From positions 1,771,001-1,835,000 of the forward strand of contig NZ_CP016382.1 in assembly GCF_002813635.1 (NCBI RefSeq): a stretch of 64,000 bases of DNA, read 5' to 3'. Position numbers and translations under genes: made by a program. Positions 56,475-64,000 of this stretch are shown piece after piece; position 1 is the stretch's first letter, and each line of letters starts with the position of its first letter. The notes under the pieces were generated by a model. That model made no database searches, was not told where the DNA came from, and saw only the letters and a program-made list of their open reading frames with translations. The DNA is from Spiribacter roseus (lineage in GTDB: Bacteria; Pseudomonadota; Gammaproteobacteria; Nitrococcales; Nitrococcaceae).

Positions 56475-57208
56475 TACCCGCCATTGATCTCAAGGATGGC
56501 AAGTGTGTGCGCCTGCGCCAGGGGCGCATGGTGGATGAGACGGTCTTCTCGGACGACCCGCTGGCGGTGGCCGACCGCTGGGTCGAGGCCGGCGCCCGGC
56601 GCCTGCATCTGGTGGATCTGGACGGAGCGCTCGCCGGTTTCCCCGTTAATGCCGACCTGATCGGCCGCATCGCCGAGGCCCATCCCGGTATCGAGGTGCA
56701 GGTCGGCGGCGGTCTGCGCAGCTTCGAGGTCATTCAGACCTATCTGGATGTCGGTGTGGACTACGTGATCATCGGCACCCAGGCGGTGCGCACGCCAAGT
56801 TTTGTCGACGATGCCTGCCTGGAGTTTCCCGGCCGCATCATGGTGGGCCTTGACGCCCGCGAGGGCCGCGTCGCCACCGACGGCTGGGAGAGCGTCTCGA
56901 CCCTCACCGCCAGCGATCTGGCGCGGCGTTTTGAAGACGCCGGTGTCGATTCCATCGTATTCACCGACATCGGCCGCGACGGCATGATGCGCGGCAGCAA
57001 TGTCGAGGCCACCGCCGAGCTGGCCCGCGCCATCGACATCCCGGTGATCGCCTCGGGCGGTGTCACCGGGCTGGATGATGTGCGCGAGCTCTGCCGGGTG
57101 GCCGACTCGGGGATCAGTGGCGCCATCGTGGGGCGGGCGCTCTATGAAGGCAGCATCGATCTGGCCGAGGCCCAGCGCCTGGCTGACGAGACGGTGGGCG
57201 GGCGCTGA
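56465..57208 (+). CDS. hisA: Phosphoribosylformimino-5-aminoimidazole carboxamide ribotide isomerase
   Basis: 247-aa TIM-barrel Amadori isomerase. The general base is Asp8 ([14 protein letters not shown]) and the second Asp lies in [12 protein letters not shown]. The phosphate-binding loops [11 protein letters not shown] and [11 protein letters not shown] are present. Start ATG at 56465 lies inside the 3' end of hisH, with GGAG just upstream (ATGGAGAACC). Confidence 0.96.
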   Translation: MQLIPAIDLKDGKCVRLRQGRMVDETVFSDDPLAVADRWVEAGARRLHLVDLDGALAGFPVNADLIGRIAEAHPGIEVQVGGGLRSFEVIQTYLDVGVDYVIIGTQAVRTPSFVDDACLEFPGRIMVGLDAREGRVATDGWESVSTLTASDLARRFEDAGVDSIVFTDIGRDGMMRGSNVEATAELARAIDIPVIASGGVTGLDDVRELCRVADSGISGAIVGRALYEGSIDLAEAQRLADETVGGR

Positions 57209-57210
57209 GC

Positions 57211-57981
57211 ATGGGCGTCGCGCGCCGCATCATTCCCTGCCTTGATATCAACGCCGGCCGCGTGGTCAAGGGCGTGCAGTTCGTGGACATCCGCGACGCC
57301 GGCGATCCGGTGGAAATCGCCCGGCGCTATGACCGCGCAGGTGCCGATGAGCTGACCTTTCTGGACATCACCGCCAGCCACGAGCAGCGCGACACCCTGG
57401 TCCATACCGTCGAGGCGGTCGCCTCGGAGGTGTTCATCCCGCTGACCGTGGGGGGCGGGATCCGCTCGGTGGCGGATGTGCGCCGCATGCTCAATGCCGG
57501 GGCGGACAAGGTCTCGATCAACACCGCGGCGATCCGCGACCCCGATCTGGTGGGCGAGGCCGCGGCACGGTTCGGCTCGCAGTGCATCGTCGTGGCCGTC
57601 GATGCGAAGCGCCGGGGCGGCACCGACGGGGATCCGCGCTGGGGCGTGTTCACCCACGGCGGGCGCCAGCCGACCGAGCTCGATGCCGTCGACTGGGCCC
57701 GGCGCATGGCCGCGGCCGGCGCCGGCGAGCTGCTGGTCACCAGCATGGACCGGGATGGCACCCGGATCGGCTTTGACAATGCGCTCAACCGCGCCATCTC
57801 CGAGCAGGCCGGCGTGCCGCTGATCGCCTCCGGCGGGGTCGGCAACCTCCAGCACCTGGTGGACGGGGTCATCGAGGGGCACGCCGATGCGGTGCTGGCC
57901 GCCAGCATTTTCCATTTCGGGGAATACACCATTGCCGAGGCGAAGGCCTGCATGGCCGAGGCCGGGATCGAGGTGCGCTGA
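57211..57981 (+). CDS. hisF: Imidazole glycerol phosphate synthase cyclase subunit
   Basis: 256-aa TIM-barrel partner of HisH that closes the imidazole ring and releases AICAR. Catalytic aspartates in [15 protein letters not shown] and in [13 protein letters not shown]. The phosphate site [11 protein letters not shown] and the C-terminal [12 protein letters not shown] are conserved. It follows hisA by 2 bp and overlaps hisI by one base (TGATG). Confidence 0.97.
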   Translation: MGVARRIIPCLDINAGRVVKGVQFVDIRDAGDPVEIARRYDRAGADELTFLDITASHEQRDTLVHTVEAVASEVFIPLTVGGGIRSVADVRRMLNAGADKVSINTAAIRDPDLVGEAAARFGSQCIVVAVDAKRRGGTDGDPRWGVFTHGGRQPTELDAVDWARRMAAAGAGELLVTSMDRDGTRIGFDNALNRAISEQAGVPLIASGGVGNLQHLVDGVIEGHADAVLAASIFHFGEYTIAEAKACMAEAGIEVR

Positions 57982-58376
57982 TGGACTGGCTGGATGCGAT
58001 CGCCTGGAACGCCGACGGCCTGGTGCCGGTGATTGCCCAGGACGCCGATGACGGCCGTGTGCTGATGATGGCCTGGATGAGCCCGCAGACCCTCGAGACC
58101 ACCCGTCGCACCGGCGAGGCGGTGTACTGGTCACGCTCGCGGCAGCGGCCGTGGCACAAGGGCGAGTCCTCGGGCAACGTCCAGCGGGTGCGGGCGATTG
58201 AGCTTGACTGCGATGGCGACACCCTGCTGCTGCAGGTCGAGCAGCGCGGTGGCGTCGCCTGCCACACCGGGCGGCGGAGCTGCTTTTACCGCCGGCTCGC
58301 GGCGGACGGCTGGCGGATCACCGATACGGTGCGGCGTGATCCCGCTGACATGTATGGAGAGGGCAGCGATGAGTGA
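57981..58376 (+). CDS. hisI: Phosphoribosyl-AMP cyclohydrolase
   Basis: 131-aa monofunctional HisI that opens the purine ring of PR-AMP. Metal ligands are seen in [13 protein letters not shown] and [33 protein letters not shown] is the family signature. In enterobacteria it is fused to HisE; here hisE is a separate gene overlapping its end by 8 bp. Confidence 0.96.
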   Translation: MDWLDAIAWNADGLVPVIAQDADDGRVLMMAWMSPQTLETTRRTGEAVYWSRSRQRPWHKGESSGNVQRVRAIELDCDGDTLLLQVEQRGGVACHTGRRSCFYRRLAADGWRITDTVRRDPADMYGEGSDE

Positions 58377-58698
58377 CGAGATTCTGCGCCGCCTGGACGC
58401 GGTGCTGGCGGCGCGGCGCGAGGCCGATCCCGAGAGTTCCTACGTGGCGGGGCTGCATGCGGGGGGCATTGATCGCATCCTTCGCAAGCTCGGCGAGGAA
58501 TGCACCGAGACGGTGGTTGCGTCAAAGAACGGCGAGCGTGACGATATCGTTTATGAAACCGCCGATCTGTGGTTCCATAGCCTTGTCATGCTCTCGCATC
58601 ATGGGCTTGATTCCGGGTCGGTGCTTGCTGAGCTTGAGCGCCGTTTCGGGCTCTCCGGCGTCGCCGAGAAGGCGGCCCGGAACAAACAGGGGCAGTAA
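58369..58698 (+). CDS. hisE: Phosphoribosyl-ATP pyrophosphatase
   Basis: 109-aa MazG-like pyrophosphohydrolase for the second step of histidine synthesis. Metal-site helices are [15 protein letters not shown] and [18 protein letters not shown] at 58369 within the hisI end; the open frame upstream is hisI shadow. Last his gene before tatA (32 bp), the order seen in Pseudomonas. Confidence 0.95.
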   Translation: MSDEILRRLDAVLAARREADPESSYVAGLHAGGIDRILRKLGEECTETVVASKNGERDDIVYETADLWFHSLVMLSHHGLDSGSVLAELERRFGLSGVAEKAARNKQGQ

Positions 58699-58730
58699 TG
58701 CCCGTTGGCACGCGCTGGAGGTAATCCGTT

Positions 58731-59015
58731 ATGGGTCCTGGTGGAATCAGTCCTTGGTCTCTTTTATTGATACTGGTCATCGTGCTGTTGCTGTTCGGCA
58801 CCAAGAAGCTGCGCAACGTCGGCACCGATCTGGGTGGTGCGCTCAAGGGGTTCAAGAGCGCCATGAGTGATGGCGAAAAAGCGGCAAAGGACGGCCAGGA
58901 CAGTCAGGAAGACCCGGAAAGCCTCGAGGAGAACGACGCCGAGAGCGACGCCACGTCCTCGACGGCCCGACGCGAGCAGGTCAAGGAAAAGGACTCGTCC
59001 GGCGGCAACGCCTGA
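58731..59015 (+). CDS. tatA: Sec-independent translocase protein TatA
   Basis: 94-aa pore-forming subunit of the twin-arginine translocon. N-terminal membrane helix (about 8-22, [16 protein letters not shown]), the [21 protein letters not shown] amphipathic helix (abbreviated) and an acidic tail. The polar residue usual in the TatA helix is replaced by a fully hydrophobic LLLILV run after Ser10. GGAGG 9 bases upstream of ATG. Start of tatA-tatB-tatC. Confidence 0.94.
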   Translation: MGPGGISPWSLLLILVIVLLLFGTKKLRNVGTDLGGALKGFKSAMSDGEKAAKDGQDSQEDPESLEENDAESDATSSTARREQVKEKDSSGGNA

Positions 59016-59034
59016 CCGCCGGAGGAACGCGTTC

Positions 59035-59349
59035 ATGCTGGATGTCAGCTTCTGGGAGTTGCTGATCATCGGGGCGATCGCCCTGGTGGTTGTCGGCCCC
59101 GAGCGTCTGCCCCGTCTCATGCGCACACTGGGGTTGTGGGCGGGGCGTGCGCGGGCGTCGTTCCAGTCGATCCGCGATGAGGTCGAGCGCGAGGTGAACA
59201 TCGACGGTGTCCAGCAGACACGTCGCGCCGTGGATCGCGAAGCCAGCGAGGCCAAGCGCAAGGTCACCGAGACGGTGGGTCAGGTCGACCCCACCCGCGA
59301 GTCAGACGAGTCCGCGGCCGAGAAAGACAAGGGAGATGAATCCCGGTGA
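59035..59349 (+). CDS. tatB: Sec-independent translocase protein TatB
   Basis: 104-aa TatB, which with TatC forms the receptor for twin-arginine signal peptides. The TatB signature is MLDVSFWELLIIGAIALVVV then GPERLPRLMRTLGLWAGRAR; Glu8 is in the membrane helix as expected. The rest is a charged helix and hydrophilic tail. GGAGG 9 bases upstream fixes the ATG at 59035; the frame open upstream belongs to tatA shadow. It overlaps tatC by 4 bp. Confidence 0.95.
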   Translation: MLDVSFWELLIIGAIALVVVGPERLPRLMRTLGLWAGRARASFQSIRDEVEREVNIDGVQQTRRAVDREASEAKRKVTETVGQVDPTRESDESAAEKDKGDESR

Positions 59350-60125
59350 GCGATCCGGCCAGTGACTCCAACACCGGTGATCCCGACCGCCCGCTGCTGA
59401 CCCACCTGCTCGAGCTGCGCACCCGGCTGCTGTACGCCGGTGGCTGCGTGCTGGTGCTGTTTCTGGCGGTCTACCCGTTCCGCGAGCCACTCTACAGCGC
59501 GCTCGCCGAGCCGCTGATGGCGGTGCTGCCGCCGGGCACCTCAATGATCGCCACCCAGGTGGCCACCCCGTTCCTGATCCCGCTCAAGGTCGCACTTGCC
59601 GGCGCGTTCTTCCTGAGTGTTCCGTTCCTGCTCTACCAGCTCTGGGCGTTTGTGGCGCCGGGGCTCTACCGCCACGAAAAGCGCCTGATCTGGCCGCTGG
59701 TGATCTCCAGCGTGCTGCTGTTCTATCTGGGCATGGCCTTCGCCTACTTCGTGGTCTTCCCGCTGGTGTTCCAGTTCTTTGCCTCGGCGACGCCGGATGG
59801 CGTGTCGATGATGACCGATATCGGCGAGTATCTGTCGTTCATCATGACCCTGTTCTTCGCCTTCGGGGCGTCCTTCGAGGTGCCCGTCGCCACCATCCTG
59901 CTGGTCCGCAGCGGCGCCACGACGCGCCAGGCGCTGGCGGCCAAGCGCCCGTTCGTGATCGTGGCGGCGTTCACCGTGGGCATGCTGCTGACGCCGCCGG
60001 ACATCATCTCGCAGGTGCTGCTGGCGGTCCCGGTCTGGCTGCTGTTCGAGCTGGGGATCTTTTTCTCGCGCTGGTTCGAGGCACCGGCAACGGATCGCCC
60101 GGCCGGGGAAGACGACGGGGCATGA
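59346..60125 (+). CDS. tatC: Sec-independent translocase protein TatC
   Basis: 259-aa polytopic core of the Tat receptor with six membrane segments. The N-terminal HLLELRTRLLY matches the conserved cytoplasmic region, and FALGASFE-type (FAFGASFEVPVATILL), KRPFVIVAAFTVGMLLTPPD and DIISQVLLAVPVWLLFELG are signature segments. GTG start at 59346 overlaps tatB (GTGA). It is followed by an intrinsic terminator. Confidence 0.96.
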   Translation: MSDPASDSNTGDPDRPLLTHLLELRTRLLYAGGCVLVLFLAVYPFREPLYSALAEPLMAVLPPGTSMIATQVATPFLIPLKVALAGAFFLSVPFLLYQLWAFVAPGLYRHEKRLIWPLVISSVLLFYLGMAFAYFVVFPLVFQFFASATPDGVSMMTDIGEYLSFIMTLFFAFGASFEVPVATILLVRSGATTRQALAAKRPFVIVAAFTVGMLLTPPDIISQVLLAVPVWLLFELGIFFSRWFEAPATDRPAGEDDGA

Positions 60126-60151
60126 TGCCCGGTGTCCCGCCGCGTAATTAC

Positions 60152-60171
60152 CTGACCTCGGGGTCAGTTTT
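60152..60171 (+). terminator. Intrinsic terminator after tatC
   Basis: A perfect 6-bp stem CTGACC/GGTCAG with a TCGG tetraloop (60152-60167) is followed directly by TTTT (60168-60171). It lies 27 bp after the tatC stop and should end the his-tat transcript. It is the only classic intrinsic terminator I find in the window. Confidence 0.75.
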
Positions 60172-60236
60172 GCCCACGCCCGCAGGGAGTGATGGTTTTC
60201 CGGCTCCCTTCAGGCGCCCGTAAATGCCCATTGGCG

Positions 60237-60264
60237 TTGCGTTTAAGGGGGCTGCGGGTTAACT
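60237..60264 (+). promoter_or_regulatory. Candidate sigma-70 promoter for sucA
   Basis: TTGCGT (60237-60242) and TTAACT (60259-60264) with a 16-bp spacer; each matches the consensus at four of six positions. It lies about 50 bp before the sucA ATG, after the tat terminator. Plausible but unproven. Confidence 0.35.
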
Positions 60265-60316
60265 TGCACATACGCCGGAAACAGGCTTTCCCACCGCAGA
60301 TGCCAGGTAAACTGCC

Positions 60317-63154
<2,838 letters not shown>

Positions 63155-63172
63155 AACAAGAGCGAGGAGTAG

Positions 63173-64000
63173 ATGAGCACCGAAGTCAAAGTACCGGCGC
63201 TGCCGGAATCGGTGAGCGAAGCCACCGTTGTCACCTGGCACAAGCAACCCGGCGAGGCGGTGGAGCGCGACGAGAACCTTGTCGACCTTGAGACCGATAA
63301 GGTGGTCCTCGAGGTGCCGGCCCCCGAGGACGGCGTGCTGGGCGAAATCCTCAAGCCCGAGGGCGAGACCGTCACCGCCGGTGAAGTGGTGGCGGTGCTG
63401 GGCGAGGGCACCGGAGGCGCCGCTGCTGGAGCGCCGGCGGAGGAAAAGCCCGCCGCAGCGCCCGAGCCTGCCGACGAGGCCCCCGCCGCCTCGGCCCCTG
63501 CCGCCGCGGCGGGCGAGGCCCCAGCGCTGAGCCCGGCGGTGCGCAGCCTGGTCGAGGAAAACGACCTGGATCCGCGGACGATCACGCCCACCGGGCGCAA
63601 CGGCCGGATCCTCAAAGAGGATGTCCTGCGGGCCCTTCGGGAAGGGGATTCCGGCGCGGCCGCCCCGGCGCCGGCAGCGGCGCCCGCCCCCTCCAGCGAA
63701 CCGGCGCCCGCCGCGCCAGCCGCCGCACCGGCTGCATCGACGCCGGCGCCCGCCGCCAGCCTGCCCACCGGTGACCGCGAAGAGCGCCGGGTGCCCATGA
63801 CCCGGCTGCGGCAGCGGATTGCCGAGCGCCTGGTGCAGGCCCAGCAGACCGCGGCCATGCTGACCACCTTCAACGAGGTCAACATGCAGCCGGTCATGGA
63901 TCTGCGCGCCCGCCACAAGGATGCCTTCGTCAAGACCCATGACACCAAGCTCGGTTTCATGTCGTTCTTTGTGAAGGCGGCGGTCGAGGCGCTCAAGCGC
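63173..64000 (+). CDS. sucB: Dihydrolipoyllysine succinyltransferase (2-oxoglutarate dehydrogenase E2), 5' part
   Basis: First 276 codons of the E2 of the 2-oxoglutarate dehydrogenase complex; the gene runs off the right edge. Lipoyl domain (1-75) with lipoylated Lys43 in LETDKVVLEVPA and the SucB-type start VPALPESVSEATVVTWHKQP; Ala/Pro linker; subunit-binding domain (LSPAVRSLVEENDLDPRTI); second Ala/Pro linker; start of the catalytic domain (RRVPMTRLRQRIAERLVQAQ, TTFNEVNMQPVM). ATG at 63173 has GAGG 5 bases upstream. The succinyltransferase His/Asp motif lies beyond the window. Confidence 0.95.
   Translation, partial: MSTEVKVPALPESVSEATVVTWHKQPGEAVERDENLVDLETDKVVLEVPAPEDGVLGEILKPEGETVTAGEVVAVLGEGTGGAAAGAPAEEKPAAAPEPADEAPAASAPAAAAGEAPALSPAVRSLVEENDLDPRTITPTGRNGRILKEDVLRALREGDSGAAAPAPAAAPAPSSEPAPAAPAAAPAASTPAPAASLPTGDREERRVPMTRLRQRIAERLVQAQQTAAMLTTFNEVNMQPVMDLRARHKDAFVKTHDTKLGFMSFFVKAAVEALKR

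Noticed and set aside
60126-60316. Possible tRNA or small RNA between tatC and sucA
   Set aside because: No cloverleaf or TpsiC-loop sequence is visible; the terminator and candidate promoter explain the conserved-looking elements.

Overview
The window is a gene-dense, G+C-rich piece of a gammaproteobacterial chromosome made almost wholly of housekeeping genes. Gene orders shared with Pseudomonas support this: trmL/gpsA/secB, envC-ctpA, lptM-lysA-dapF-DUF484-xerC, argH|algR-hemC-hemD-hemX-hemY, dprA/def/fmt/rsmB/trkA and hisBHAFIE-tatABC. The very tight packing, the giant NAD-dependent glutamate dehydrogenase and the general protein style suggest a streamlined member of the Ectothiorhodospiraceae (Spiribacter-like). 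That family assignment is an inference; no rRNA gene is present to test it. I see no tRNA or rRNA gene, CRISPR array, insertion sequence, phage or integron, and no gene-free stretch longer than about 205 bp.

Layout. 1-4.9 kb: trmL end, gpsA, secB, a membrane rhodanese, then envC and ctpA. 4.9-14.1 kb (minus strand): lptM-lysA-dapF-DUF484-xerC-hslV-hslU-DUF971-ubiE-ubiJ-ubiB, covering lysine synthesis, chromosome dimer resolution, proteolysis and ubiquinone synthesis. 14.1-21.2 kb: a carboxylesterase, argH, and a LytTR regulator leading hemC-hemD-hemX-hemY. 21.2-37.0 kb (minus strand): an unbroken eight-gene run aceE-aceF-lpd-KASIII-gdhB-hydrolase-maeB-qor, linking pyruvate, glutamate and malate oxidation. 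37.2-44.6 kb: hemF, moaE-moaA, tsaC, topA, smg, dprA and a shortened LysM-family remnant. 44.7-55.2 kb: def-fmt-rsmB-DUF4390-ntrY-ntrX-trkA-trkH-TPR-dtd. 55.2-60.1 kb: the his and tat genes, closed by an intrinsic terminator. 60.3-64 kb: sucA and the start of sucB.

The genome is compressed. Eighteen gene junctions use a 4-bp start/stop overlap (NTGA). All five convergent pairs meet with at most 1 bp between stop codons, and four of them share a 4-bp CTAG or TTAG.

No wholly new multi-gene system stands out. The points most worth a second look are two regulators that kept their family architecture but lost key residues (an AlgR-like protein without a phospho-acceptor, and an NtrX-like protein without GAFTGA and with altered Walker motifs), a KASIII homologue lacking the usual His and Asn inside the carbon-node cluster, an fmt gene with no ATG/GTG/TTG start, a hexanucleotide repeat inside topA, and a drastically shortened dprA-linked envelope protein.
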